NCBI GenBank assembly: GCA_902826945.1
Contig: CADEGS010000015.1
Span: forward strand, 14,476 to 41,005
Source: an uncultured bacterium
GTDB taxonomy: Bacteria; Planctomycetota; UBA1135; GCA-002686595
Length of the DNA stretch: 26,530 bases
Reading direction: 5' to 3'
The stretch's first letter is position 1. Every line of letters starts with the position of its first letter. The position numbers were made by a program, and so were the translations under genes. Shown one piece after another: positions 7,509 through 16,993 of the stretch. The notes below the pieces were generated by a model. That model ran no database searches. It was not told where the DNA came from and saw nothing but the letters and a program-made list of their open reading frames with translations.

Positions 7509-7514
7509 TACCAT
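7509..7514 (+). promoter_or_regulatory. Putative TACCAT -10 element for the GT90 gene
   Basis: GCAGTACCAT lies 55 bases before the GTG at 7570 and resembles the TACCnT elements at 4803, 20965 and 22727. It would give a leader of about 50 bases that includes the AGGAG Shine-Dalgarno at 7559-7563. Confidence 0.35.
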
Positions 7515-7569
7515 CCGCCGAGGTGGGGGGCGGCCCTTTCCGGCCCGACCGCCGCCGCAGGAGCACCGC

Positions 7570-8571
7570 GTGACGCTGGAGAGCTGGGACCCGCTACGCA
7601 ACTCCCCCTTCCTCTTCCACGTCCGAGCGTGGTCGCGGTTGCTCGTCCCCGGAGCGTTCTGGCGCAGCCGCCTGCCCGCCGTCCTGTCGCGCCTGGAGGC
7701 GGTCGGGGCGGAGCGCGTCCTGGAGCGCGTGCGCTACTCGAATCGCGTCGCCGGACCCTTTCGCCTGCCGGCCTCGACGCGCCCGCTGCGCCTGCGCCAG
7801 GTGCGCGACAAGCACAACTACTTCCTGGACCTGATCGAGTTCCTGCGCTTCTTCGACCGCGGGCTCGTGGTGGCCTACCGCTTCGGCGACAAGACGTCGG
7901 TGCCCGACGTACCGACCCTCGTGAAGGCGCGCCCCATCGAGGGCGACGTCGCCAACTCGGTGCTCTTCAGGCTGAACAGCCTGCGCCACTTCAACTTCGT
8001 GCGCGACCGGCGCCCGTACGCGACGAAGCGCGCGCGGCTGGTCTGGCGCGGCAAGGTCCGGCGGCCGAACCGCGTGGCGTTCCTCGAGCGCTTCTTCGAG
8101 CACCCGCTGTGCGACGTGGGCGAGTACAACCGGAACCATCCGGAGAGCCCCTGGATCAAGCCCTACCTGCGGATCGCGCAGCAGCTCGAGAACCGCTTCG
8201 TCCTCTCGCTCGAGGGCAACGACGTCGCCTCCAACCTGAAGTGGATCCTGTCGTCGAACTCGCTGTGCTTCATGCCGCGTCCGCGCTTCGAGACGTGGTT
8301 CCTGGAGGGCCAGCTCGTGCCGGGCCGGCATTACGTCTGCATCGCCGACGACGGCTCCGACCTGGAAGAGAAGCTCGAGCACTACAGCGCGGCCACCGAC
8401 GAGGCCGAGTGGATCCTCTCGAACGCGCACGCGCACGTGGCCCGGTTCCAGGATCGGGAGGAGGAGCGGCTGACGTGCCTCCTCGTGCTCCTCAAGTACT
8501 TCACCGACTCCGGGCAGCTGACCCCGGACGGAACCCTGGACCGCGTCGGGACACCGGTCGGCGCGCCCTGA
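7570..8571 (+). CDS. CAP10/GT90 family glycosyltransferase
   Basis: From the GTG at 7570 (AGGAG at 7559-7563, six bases upstream) the protein has 333 residues. The C-terminal half matches the CAP10 or glycosyltransferase family 90 domain. Landmarks are ENRFVLSLEGNDVASNLKW (207-225), SSNSLCFMPRPRFETWF (228-244), the LVPGRHYVCIADDGSDLEEKL segment (249-269), and a late AEWILSNAHAHVARF. Family members transfer xylose or glucose in eukaryotes and take part in capsule or LPS glycan synthesis in bacteria. There is no signal peptide or membrane helix, so a cytoplasmic or peripheral enzyme is likely. It stands alone between the divergent SGNH hydrolase and the PhyH gene. Donor and acceptor sugars cannot be inferred from sequence alone. 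Confidence 0.85.
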   Translation: MTLESWDPLRNSPFLFHVRAWSRLLVPGAFWRSRLPAVLSRLEAVGAERVLERVRYSNRVAGPFRLPASTRPLRLRQVRDKHNYFLDLIEFLRFFDRGLVVAYRFGDKTSVPDVPTLVKARPIEGDVANSVLFRLNSLRHFNFVRDRRPYATKRARLVWRGKVRRPNRVAFLERFFEHPLCDVGEYNRNHPESPWIKPYLRIAQQLENRFVLSLEGNDVASNLKWILSSNSLCFMPRPRFETWFLEGQLVPGRHYVCIADDGSDLEEKLEHYSAATDEAEWILSNAHAHVARFQDREEERLTCLLVLLKYFTDSGQLTPDGTLDRVGTPVGAP

Positions 8572-8635
8572 CCGGCGCCCGACGCGGGCGGAGCCGAGGG
8601 AGAAGCGGCCGCATGCATTCCTGCCCGCCGCCGGT

Positions 8636-8641
8636 CACCAT
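8636..8641 (+). promoter_or_regulatory. Putative CACCAT -10 element close to GTG
   Basis: CACCAT is followed by exactly six bases (GGAGCG) and then the GTG at 8648. GGAG is too close to the start for a normal Shine-Dalgarno, so a leaderless mRNA starting at or near the GTG is a reasonable reading. Confidence 0.3.
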
Positions 8642-8647
8642 GGAGCG

Positions 8648-10036
8648 GTGCCCGCCGTCTCGCTCACGCGCGTCTACCACGCCCGCCGGCCGGAGGTCTG
8701 CGCCGCCTGGCTGGACGGCGAGCGCCTCGCGCGCTGGCTGCGGCCGCTCCCCGGCGCCCTGGTGCGCGCGGGCCGCGCGGACGCGCGCGCGGGCGGCGGC
8801 TTCGAGCTCCTGCTGCGCGATCCCGCCGGGCGCTCCGGCAGCCTGCGCGGCATCTACCGCGCGCTCGCGGCGCCCGCGAGCCTGACGCTCGCGCTGGAGG
8901 TCGTGCTCGACGGCGCGCTCGTGCTGGCGGTGGACGAGGTGCGCGTGCGCTTCGAGGAGGAGGGCGAGGGCACGCGCCTGACGCTCGAGCAGGCGGCGGC
9001 CGACGAGGCCGCGCGCGCCGCGCTCGCGGCGGGCTGGAGCGAGTGCCTCGACCGGCTGCCGGCCGCCTTCGACGAGGCGCTCGCGACCTTCTACGGGCGC
9101 CTGCAGGAGCAGCCGCGCTTCCGCTCGCGCTTCGGCGGGCTGTGGCCCGACCTGAGCGACGCGCGCGCGCGCCTGGAGGGCAAGCGCGAGCTCGGGCTCC
9201 TCGACGCGGGCGAGGCCGCGCTGTTCGAGCAGTGGATCGAGAAGGGCTACGCGCGCCTCCCCGGCGCCGTCCCCGCGGCCGCGGTCGATCGCCTGCTGGC
9301 GGAGGTCGAGGCGCTGTGGCGCGACGGCCGGCCGGGCGTCCTGGCCGAGGTCTTCGCCGGCGGCGGGCGCACGTTCGAGCCGGTCGGCCCCGCCGCGCGC
9401 GCGCGCCCGCACAAGGTGCTCGACCTGCACGGACACCTCGACAGCGCGCGCGCGGTCGCCTGCGCTCCCGCCGCGCTGCGCTTCCTGACGCTGCTCTTCG
9501 AGCGCCCGCCGCTCGCCTTCCAGAGCCTCTACTTCACGACCGGCACCGAGCAGGACTTCCACCAGGACACGGCCTACGTGATCGTGCGCTCGCCGATGGA
9601 GTTCTGCGGCATGTGGATCGCGCTCGAGGACGTGCAGGAGGGCTCGGGCGAGCTCGAGTACTTCGCCGGCAGCCACACGATTCCCGAGTACGTGTGGTTC
9701 GACCGCGGCCGCGGCAAGCTGCACGACTACGCCGACGACGCGGAGTTCCTGCGCTGGGTGCGCGAGGAGCCCGAGCGCCGCGGCCTCGCGCGCGAGCGCC
9801 TGCTCGCGCGCAAGGGCGACGTGCTCTTCTGGCACGCCGACCTCGTCCACGGCGGCAGCAAGGTCACGCGCCCCGGCGTCACGCGCCGCAGCCTGGTCGT
9901 GCACTGGTGCCCGAAGAACGTCGACCCCGAGTACTTCGGCACGAGCCCGCACACCGCCAAGCTCCCGCACGGGGAGGGCGCGTACTGGTGCGCTCCGCTG
10001 CGCGGCGCGTCGGGCGCCGGCGAGGCGCGGCCGTGA
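8648..10036 (+). CDS. AHSA1/SRPBCC-PhyH dioxygenase fusion
   Basis: The 462-residue protein has two domains. Residues about 5-140 resemble an SRPBCC/AHSA1 fold: RVYHARRPEVCAAWLDGERLARWL, then GGGFELLLRD, the VRVRFEEEGEGTRLTLEQ strand, and a C-terminal helix with GWSECLDRLPAAFDEAL. Residues about 190-445 form a phytanoyl-CoA dioxygenase-like Fe(II)/2-oxoglutarate oxygenase. It carries the metal motif FHQDTAYV (H305, D307), the SGELEYFAGSH segment, and the distal histidine H401 in LVHGGS followed by TRRS. Such oxygenases hydroxylate lipids or small molecules. AHSA1-type domains bind hydrophobic ligands, so substrate presentation is a possible reason for the fusion (inference). The stop overlaps the GTG of the DUF488 gene by four bases. 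The same frame runs through both domains without interruption. Confidence 0.85.
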   Translation: MPAVSLTRVYHARRPEVCAAWLDGERLARWLRPLPGALVRAGRADARAGGGFELLLRDPAGRSGSLRGIYRALAAPASLTLALEVVLDGALVLAVDEVRVRFEEEGEGTRLTLEQAAADEAARAALAAGWSECLDRLPAAFDEALATFYGRLQEQPRFRSRFGGLWPDLSDARARLEGKRELGLLDAGEAALFEQWIEKGYARLPGAVPAAAVDRLLAEVEALWRDGRPGVLAEVFAGGGRTFEPVGPAARARPHKVLDLHGHLDSARAVACAPAALRFLTLLFERPPLAFQSLYFTTGTEQDFHQDTAYVIVRSPMEFCGMWIALEDVQEGSGELEYFAGSHTIPEYVWFDRGRGKLHDYADDAEFLRWVREEPERRGLARERLLARKGDVLFWHADLVHGGSKVTRPGVTRRSLVVHWCPKNVDPEYFGTSPHTAKLPHGEGAYWCAPLRGASGAGEARP

Positions 10037-10422
10037 CGGCGCGCCTGCGCCTCTCGACCTATCGCTGCGGGCACGTCGCGCGCCGCGCGGACACGCTCTA
10101 CCTCGGCACGGTGCGCTTCCTGCCGCGCGGCGTGCGCAAGGCGGAATACGCCGCGCGCGGCTACTTCGACGTGTGGTTCCCGCTGCTCGCGCCGAGCCCC
10201 GAGCTCGTCAAGCGCTTCCTGCGCTCGGCGGAAGGCGAGCGGCGCGCCTTCGCCGCCGCGTACGAGAAGGAGATGGCGCGCACGGACCCGCGCCAGGCGA
10301 TCGAGCTCGTGGCGCGGCTGGCCCGGCGCACGCCGCTCGCGCTCGGCTGCTACTGCGAGGACGAGACGCGCTGCCACCGCTCGCTGCTCGCCCAGCTGGT
10401 GCGCGCCGCGGCGCGGTCCTGA
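10033..10422 (+). CDS. DUF488 family protein
   Basis: The 129-residue protein fits DUF488. It has a start-proximal RLSTYRCG, a GTVRFLPRGV segment, YFDVWFPLLAPSPEL, and the diagnostic LGCYCEDETRCHRSLLAQ near the C-terminus, with the CxC...CHR arrangement. The biochemical role of the family is not established. The conserved Cys/His cluster could bind metal or act catalytically. The GTG start at 10033 overlaps the stop of the AHSA1-PhyH gene (GTGA), so the two are translated from one message. No export signal is visible. Confidence 0.8.
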   Translation: MTARLRLSTYRCGHVARRADTLYLGTVRFLPRGVRKAEYAARGYFDVWFPLLAPSPELVKRFLRSAEGERRAFAAAYEKEMARTDPRQAIELVARLARRTPLALGCYCEDETRCHRSLLAQLVRAAARS

Positions 10423-10532
10423 GCCTCGCAGCGGGCTTAGCCACCTGATCCTGCGCTCAGGCATTGCCCGCCCGGCGCCCCTCTGCTTGACTGGAAGCCG
10501 AACGCTCACCAGGCAAGACTAAGCTTTCGCTC
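10423..10532 (+). promoter_or_regulatory. Promoter region of the molybdate operon
   Basis: This 110-base gap precedes the regulator gene. TTGACT at 10487-10492 resembles a -35. TAAGCT at 10520-10525 is followed by seven bases and the ATG, as for a leaderless message, but the two are 27 bases apart and may not belong together. GCTTAG (10435-10440) and CTAAGC (10519-10524) form an inverted pair of rare AT-containing hexamers that could be operator half-sites. No Shine-Dalgarno precedes the ATG. Confidence 0.3.
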
Positions 10533-11021
10533 ATGACGACCCCGTCCCCCACCATGCTCAAGGCGCTGCGCGCGTCGATCGGCCTCAGCCAGGCGGAGCT
10601 CGCGCGGCTGCTCGGCACGCACGCGATGACGGTCAGCAAGTGGGAGCGCGGCAAGCTCACGCCGGGCGAGCACCACGAGCGCCTGCTGGCGGCCTTCGCG
10701 CGCGCGGCCGAGCGCGGCGCGCGCTTCGACGGCAAGCAGGCGGCCAAGGACCCGGTGCGCTTCCTCGCGCAGGTGCTCGACCAGGCCTACCGCGCGCCGC
10801 GGCTCGACCTCGGGACGCTGAGCGCGACGAACCGCTTCCCCGGGCGCGTGGTCGAGGTGTCGCGCGGCGACGTGATGAGCAAGCTCGTGGTCGAGATCGC
10901 GCCGGGCATCCGCGTGGGCTCGGTGATCACGACCGACTCGGTCGACCGGCTCGGCCTCGCGCTGGGCTCGCCGGCGATCGCGATCGTCAAGGCCACCGAG
11001 GTCCTGCTGGCCTCCGCGTGA
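10533..11021 (+). CDS. XRE-type HTH-TOBE fusion, likely molybdate regulator
   Basis: The 162-residue protein joins two domains. Residues 8-57 form a Cro/C1 (XRE) helix-turn-helix: LRASIGLSQAELARLLGTH, then MTVSKWERGKLTPG. Residues 97-160 form a TOBE/Mop domain (SATNRFPGRVVEVSRGDV, then SVITTDSVDRLGLALGSP and VKATEVLLA), a fold that binds molybdate or tungstate. Classic ModE uses a winged helix with one or two Mop domains, so this is the same logic with a different DNA-binding part. The gene is first in an operon with modA, modB and modC. Its TGA overlaps the ModA ATG (TGATG). The likely role is to control modABC by intracellular molybdate, directly inferred from domain content and context. 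Confidence 0.88.
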   Translation: MTTPSPTMLKALRASIGLSQAELARLLGTHAMTVSKWERGKLTPGEHHERLLAAFARAAERGARFDGKQAAKDPVRFLAQVLDQAYRAPRLDLGTLSATNRFPGRVVEVSRGDVMSKLVVEIAPGIRVGSVITTDSVDRLGLALGSPAIAIVKATEVLLASA

Positions 11022-11860
11022 TGGAACGCTGCGGCCGCCGCTCCCCGCTGCGCTCCGTCCTGCGCCCGGTCCTGCTCGCGATCCCCGCGCTCGCCGCCGC
11101 CTGCGGCCGGGAGTCCGGAAGGGCCGGCACGCCGGCCGAGCGGCCGCAGGTCGTCGTGTACGCGGCGGCCAGCACGCGCGACGCGCTGCAGGCGCTCGAG
11201 CCCGCCTGCGAGCGCGCGCTGGCGGTCGACCTGGTCTTCAATTTCGGCTCGTCGGGGACGCTGGCGAGCCAGATCGTCGCGGCGGCGCAGGCCGACCTCT
11301 TCCTCTCCGCCGACGAGAGGGAGATGGACCGGGTCGAGGAAGCCGGGCTCGTGCTCGCCGGGACGCGCGCCGACCTGCTCTCGAACCAGCTCGTCGTGAT
11401 CGAGCCGGCCGGCGCGCCGAGCCCGTTCCGCGCGCCGTTCGAGCCGGCGCAGCTCGCCGGCGAGGGGATCGCGCGCCTGTCGCTGGCGGACCCCGCGAGC
11501 GTCCCCGCCGGCCGCTACGCGCGCGCCTGGCTGGAGGCGCGCGGCGCCTGGGACGCGGTCGCGGGGCGCGTGCTTCCCGGCGTCGACGTGCGCGCGGCGC
11601 TGGCCGCCGTCGCGGCGAGCGGCGCGCAGGCGGGCATCGTGTACCGCACGGATGCGGCGCGCTCGCCGGACGTGCGCGTCGTGCACGCGATCCCGCTCGA
11701 CGAGGGTCCGCGCATCGCCTACCCGCTGGCGGCGATCGAGGGGCGGCCGGGCGAGCGCGAGGCGCGCGCCGCCCTGGCCTTCCTCGCCTCGCCCGACGCG
11801 CGCGCCGCCTTCGAGGCCGAGGGCTTCCTGTTCCTGCCCGCGCTGGCGGGCGGAGGATAG
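11021..11860 (+). CDS. modA: Molybdate ABC transporter substrate-binding lipoprotein ModA
   Basis: The 279-residue protein has a signal peptide with a lipobox (LAAAC, Cys28), so it is anchored as a lipoprotein. The mature part matches ModA: VVVYAAASTRDALQAL at the start, NFGSSGTLASQI with the Ser residues that commonly bind the oxyanion, ADLFLSADEREMD, the LSNQLVVI strand, LADPASVPAGRYARAWLE, and QAGIVYRTDA. It captures molybdate (or tungstate) for ModBC. The ATG overlaps the stop of the regulator by one base, indicating coupling. Position in the operon and the full set of ModA blocks make this call firm, although molybdate against tungstate selectivity cannot be read from sequence. Confidence 0.92.
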   Translation: MERCGRRSPLRSVLRPVLLAIPALAAACGRESGRAGTPAERPQVVVYAAASTRDALQALEPACERALAVDLVFNFGSSGTLASQIVAAAQADLFLSADEREMDRVEEAGLVLAGTRADLLSNQLVVIEPAGAPSPFRAPFEPAQLAGEGIARLSLADPASVPAGRYARAWLEARGAWDAVAGRVLPGVDVRAALAAVAASGAQAGIVYRTDAARSPDVRVVHAIPLDEGPRIAYPLAAIEGRPGEREARAALAFLASPDARAAFEAEGFLFLPALAGGG

Positions 11861-11889
11861 GCCTGGCCGCCGGCTCGGACGCCGCGACC

Positions 11890-12546
11890 GTGCTCGCGGT
11901 CACGCTGCGCGTCGCGCTCGCCGCCACGGCGATCGTGGCGCCGCTCGGGATCGCGCTCGGGCACCTGCTCGCGCGCCGCCGCTTCCCCGGGAAGGGCCTG
12001 GTCGAGACGGTCGTGGCGCTGCCGCTCGTCCTGCCGCCGACCGCGATCGGCTACCTCTTGCTCGCGCTCCTCGCGCGCGACGGACCGCTCGGCGCGCGCG
12101 CGCTCGGCTTCGACCCGGGCGTGCTCTTCACCTGGCGCGCCGCCGTGCTCGCCTCGGCCGCGATGGCGCTGCCGCTCGTCGCGCGCACCGCGCGCGCCGC
12201 CTTCGAGGGCGTCGAGCCGCGCCTGGAGCTGATGGCGCGCACGCTGGGCCTCTCGCGCGCGCGCACGTTCTGCACCGTCACGCTGCCGCTGGCGCGGCGC
12301 GGCCTCCTGGCGGCCGTCGTGCTGGGCTTCGGGCGCGCGCTGGGCGAGTTCGGCGCCACGGCGATCGTGGCGGGCAACATCCCCGGCCGCACGCAGACCC
12401 TCGCGCTCGCGATCTTCAGCGAGATCCAGCTCGGCGACACCGCCGCCGCGCTGCGCCTGGTCGGGCTCACCGTGGCGATCGCCTTCGCGCTGATCCTGGT
12501 CGTCGAGCGCCTGCTGCGGCGCGAGCCGCGCGCGGAGCGGCCGTGA
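11890..12546 (+). CDS. modB: Molybdate ABC transporter permease ModB
   Basis: From the GTG at 11890 the permease has 218 residues and about five membrane helices. ModB blocks are clear: [50 protein letters not shown] (the cytoplasmic EAA loop that meets ModC), [27 protein letters not shown]. The start is doubtful. A strong GGAGGA at 11852-11857 lies five bases before an in-frame CTG at 11863, which would add nine residues and give a more usual ModB N-terminus; there is no in-frame ATG, GTG or TTG between. The GTG at 11890 is the conservative choice. The stop overlaps the ModC GTG by three bases, within a GTGA. The gene lies in the modA-B-C order. Confidence 0.92.
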   Translation: MLAVTLRVALAATAIVAPLGIALGHLLARRRFPGKGLVETVVALPLVLPPTAIGYLLLALLARDGPLGARALGFDPGVLFTWRAAVLASAAMALPLVARTARAAFEGVEPRLELMARTLGLSRARTFCTVTLPLARRGLLAAVVLGFGRALGEFGATAIVAGNIPGRTQTLALAIFSEIQLGDTAAALRLVGLTVAIAFALILVVERLLRREPRAERP

Positions 12547-13649
12547 CCGACCCCCTGCTCGAGCTGCGCGTGCGCCTGCCGCTCGCCTCGTTCACGCTCG
12601 ACGTGGACGTCGCGAGCCGGGCGCGCACGCTGGGCGTGTTCGGCCCCTCGGGCGCGGGCAAGACCAGCCTGCTCGAGGCGCTGGCCGGCTGGCGCACGCC
12701 GGCCGCGGGCCGCATCCGGGTCGGCGGCCAGGTCCTGTTCGACGGCGCCGCCGCACGCTCGCTCCCGATCGAGCGCCGCGGCGCCGGCTACGTGCCGCAG
12801 GACCTGCTGCTGCACCCGCACTGGACCGCCGGACGCAACGTGCGCGCGGGCGCGGGGCGCGGCCGCGGCGCCGACCCGGAGCTCGTCCGGCGCACGGTCG
12901 AGACGCTCGAGATCGCGCACCTGCTCGAGCGCCCGTGCGCGCGCCTCTCCGGCGGCGAGCGCCAGCGCGTGGCGCTCGCGCGCGCGCTCGTCTCGCGCCC
13001 GCGCTTCCTCTTGCTCGACGAACCGCTGGGCGCGCTCGACGCGCCGCTGCGCCGGCGCGTGCTGCCCGTCCTGATGCGCGTGCGCGATCGCTTCGAGCTC
13101 CCGACCGTCTTCGTCTCGCACGACCCGACCGCCGTGCAGGCGCTGTGCGACGAGGTGGTCGTGCTGGCCGGAGGCCGGGTCACGGCGCAGGGCCGGCCGG
13201 CCGACGTGCTGCGCCGCGCGACGGGCGACGCGCCCTTCGAGAACGTGCTCGCGGGCGTCGTGCGCGAGGTGCGCGACGGCACGGCCGTGGTGCGCCTCGA
13301 CGACGGCGGCGAGGCGCGCGTGCCGGGCGCCGGCCTCGCCCCCGAGGCGCGGGCGGTGCTCGCGATCGGAGCGGACGAGCTCCTGCTCGCCCTCGACGCG
13401 CCGACCCGCATCTCGGCGCGCAACGTGCTCCCCGCGCGCGTCGAGGGCCTGGAGGACGCTCCGGCGGGCGCGGTGCGCGTGGACGTGCGCCTCGAGCGCG
13501 GCGCCGGCGCGCGCCTGGCCGCCAGCCTGACGCGCGCCGCGACCGAGGAGCTGCGCCTGCGCGCGGGCGTGGACGTGTTCGTCGTCTTCAAGACGAGCTC
13601 GTGCCGCGTCCTCTCGGCACCGCCCGCGGGGCCGCCGGACGGCGTCTAG
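12543..13649 (+). CDS. modC: Molybdate ABC transporter ATPase ModC
   Basis: The 368-residue ATPase has Walker A GPSGAGKT at 34-41, Q-loop near YVPQD, signature LSGGERQ at 135-141, Walker B FLLLDEP at 155-161 and the H-loop His at 193 (SHD). The C-terminal third (about 285-365) contains TOBE-like sequence, including [18 protein letters not shown], which is typical of ModC and serves as the molybdate-sensing regulatory domain. It energises ModB and probably responds to cytoplasmic molybdate. The GTG at 12543 overlaps the ModB stop. It is the last gene of the operon and ends 16 bases from the convergent cytochrome gene. Length matches the family (about 350-370). Confidence 0.92.
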   Translation: MTDPLLELRVRLPLASFTLDVDVASRARTLGVFGPSGAGKTSLLEALAGWRTPAAGRIRVGGQVLFDGAAARSLPIERRGAGYVPQDLLLHPHWTAGRNVRAGAGRGRGADPELVRRTVETLEIAHLLERPCARLSGGERQRVALARALVSRPRFLLLDEPLGALDAPLRRRVLPVLMRVRDRFELPTVFVSHDPTAVQALCDEVVVLAGGRVTAQGRPADVLRRATGDAPFENVLAGVVREVRDGTAVVRLDDGGEARVPGAGLAPEARAVLAIGADELLLALDAPTRISARNVLPARVEGLEDAPAGAVRVDVRLERGAGARLAASLTRAATEELRLRAGVDVFVVFKTSSCRVLSAPPAGPPDGV

Positions 13650-13665
13650 GACGGGCGCGCGCGCG

Positions 13666-14252
13666 TCACGGGCACCGGCAGCCGCCCTCGACCCACGCGC
13701 GCGCCGCCGCGGCGAACGCGGGCTGCGCGATCGGGACGGGGGTGCGGCCCGGGCCCGGATCCCAGCCCCACAGGACGAGCGGGTCGGCGGTCATGTGCTC
13801 GAGCAGCGCCTCGTGCGAGCGGCCCCCGTTGTGCGCGGGGTCGCGCAGCTGGCGGCACAGCTCGCTCGAGCTGCGCCCCTCGAACACGAGCGGCTCCTCG
13901 GGCCGCGGGAGCTGCCAGTGCGGCGCGCCCGGCGGCTGGTGCGCGTCGGGGGCGTTCGTCGCCTGGTGGCAGGTCGCGCAGGCCATCGCGTACAGGCCGC
14001 GCCCGTCGGGCCCGCGCTGCACGTTCTGCGCGTGCTCCAGGCCCAGGTCACCCTGCAGCGGGCGGTCGCCGGCGGGGTGGCAGTTGAGGCAGCGCGGGTG
14101 CTGCAGCACGCGGTAGACGGTGTCCCAGCCGTCGAGCGAGGCGCGCGCGTCGGCCCGCCCGGCGCCGGCGCTCCGGCACTGCGTCAGGAGGGCGAGCGAG
14201 GAGAGCGCGAGCCCCGTGAGGAGCGCGGCGCGCCGGCGGTGCGTGATGGCGC

Positions 14253-14256
<4 letters not shown>
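13666..14256 (-). CDS. Diheme cytochrome c subunit of isoquinoline 1-oxidoreductase type
   Basis: The 196-residue protein has two c-type heme sites, CLNCH (56-60) and CATCH (93-97). A hydrophobic N-terminal signal ends at Cys27 (LLTQC), a lipobox-like site with an unusual Gln before the Cys. The segments [35 protein letters not shown] and the C-terminal Cys pair resemble proteins annotated as isoquinoline 1-oxidoreductase subunit in Pseudomonas-like operons. The ATG overlaps the stop of the molybdopterin subunit by four bases (ATGA), so it is the third gene of that operon. It probably accepts electrons from the molybdenum enzyme at the periplasmic face and passes them to the respiratory chain. 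It ends only 16 bases from modC. Confidence 0.85.
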
Positions 14257-16405
<2,149 letters not shown>

Positions 16406-16409
<4 letters not shown>

Positions 16410-16894
16410 CGCGCGCCTCCGCCGGCGCCCGTGCCGCCGCGCTGCAGCTCGGCCGCGCGGTGGATCGCGCTGCGGATGCGCACGTACGTCGCGCAGCGGC
16501 AGACGTTGCCCGCCATGCAGGCGTCGATGTCCGCGTCCGTGGGCGCGCCGTTCTGCGCCAGCAGCACGCCGGCGGAGAGGAGCTGGCCGCACTGGCAGTA
16601 GCCGCACTGCGGCACCTCGAGCTCGATCCAGGCGCGCGCCAGCGCCTCGGCGCTCGGCCCCTGGAAGCCCTCGATCGTCGTGATCCTCTTGCCCGCCGCG
16701 GCGGACACGGGCAGCACGCACGAGCGCGCCGCCTGCCCGTCCACGTGCACGGTGCAGGCGCCGCACTGCGCCAGGCCGCAGCCGTACTTCGTGCCGGTGA
16801 GCCCCAGGCTCTCGCGCAGCACCCACAGGAGCGGCGTCGTCGGGTCGACGTCCACCGCCACGCTCTTGCCGTTCACGTCGAGCTCGACCTGCAC
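16406..16894 (-). CDS. 2Fe-2S subunit of the molybdenum hydroxylase
   Basis: The 162-residue protein binds two [2Fe-2S] clusters. The plant-ferredoxin-type ligands are C39, C44, C47 and C59 ([11 protein letters not shown]...C). The second set is C97, C100, C132 and C134 (QCGYCQCG and NVCRC). This is the standard small subunit of xanthine-dehydrogenase-family enzymes such as IorA. The GTG at 16894 is supported by GGAGGA at 16901-16906 with six bases between. The frame stays open to 16984, but that part is proline/arginine-rich. C102 in CQCGQ is an extra cysteine where relatives usually have Pro or Ser. There is no signal peptide, so it would travel with the Tat-exported large subunit. It is the first gene of the three-gene operon. 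Confidence 0.92.
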
Positions 16895-16900
16895 CGCTCG

Positions 16901-16906
16901 TCCTCC
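16901..16906 (-). promoter_or_regulatory. Shine-Dalgarno deciding the 2Fe-2S start
   Basis: On the minus strand GGAGGA is six bases before GTG 16894. It is one of the few textbook Shine-Dalgarno sequences here and fixes the start within a longer open frame. Confidence 0.6.
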
Positions 16907-16993
16907 GGTTCGGGGCCTCGGACGCGAGGCATCGTAGCCGGCGGGCGCGGCGGGTCCAGCCGCCGGCTCGCCGCGACCGCGCACGCGACTCCC

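Noticed and set aside
7391..7573. 60-codon frame before the GT90 gene
   Set aside because: It is Arg-rich after the first residues, covers the repeat boxes, and has no support.
16895..16984. N-terminal extension of the 2Fe-2S subunit
   Set aside because: The added sequence is Pro/Arg/Gly-rich, does not resemble the family, and a good Shine-Dalgarno marks GTG 16894.
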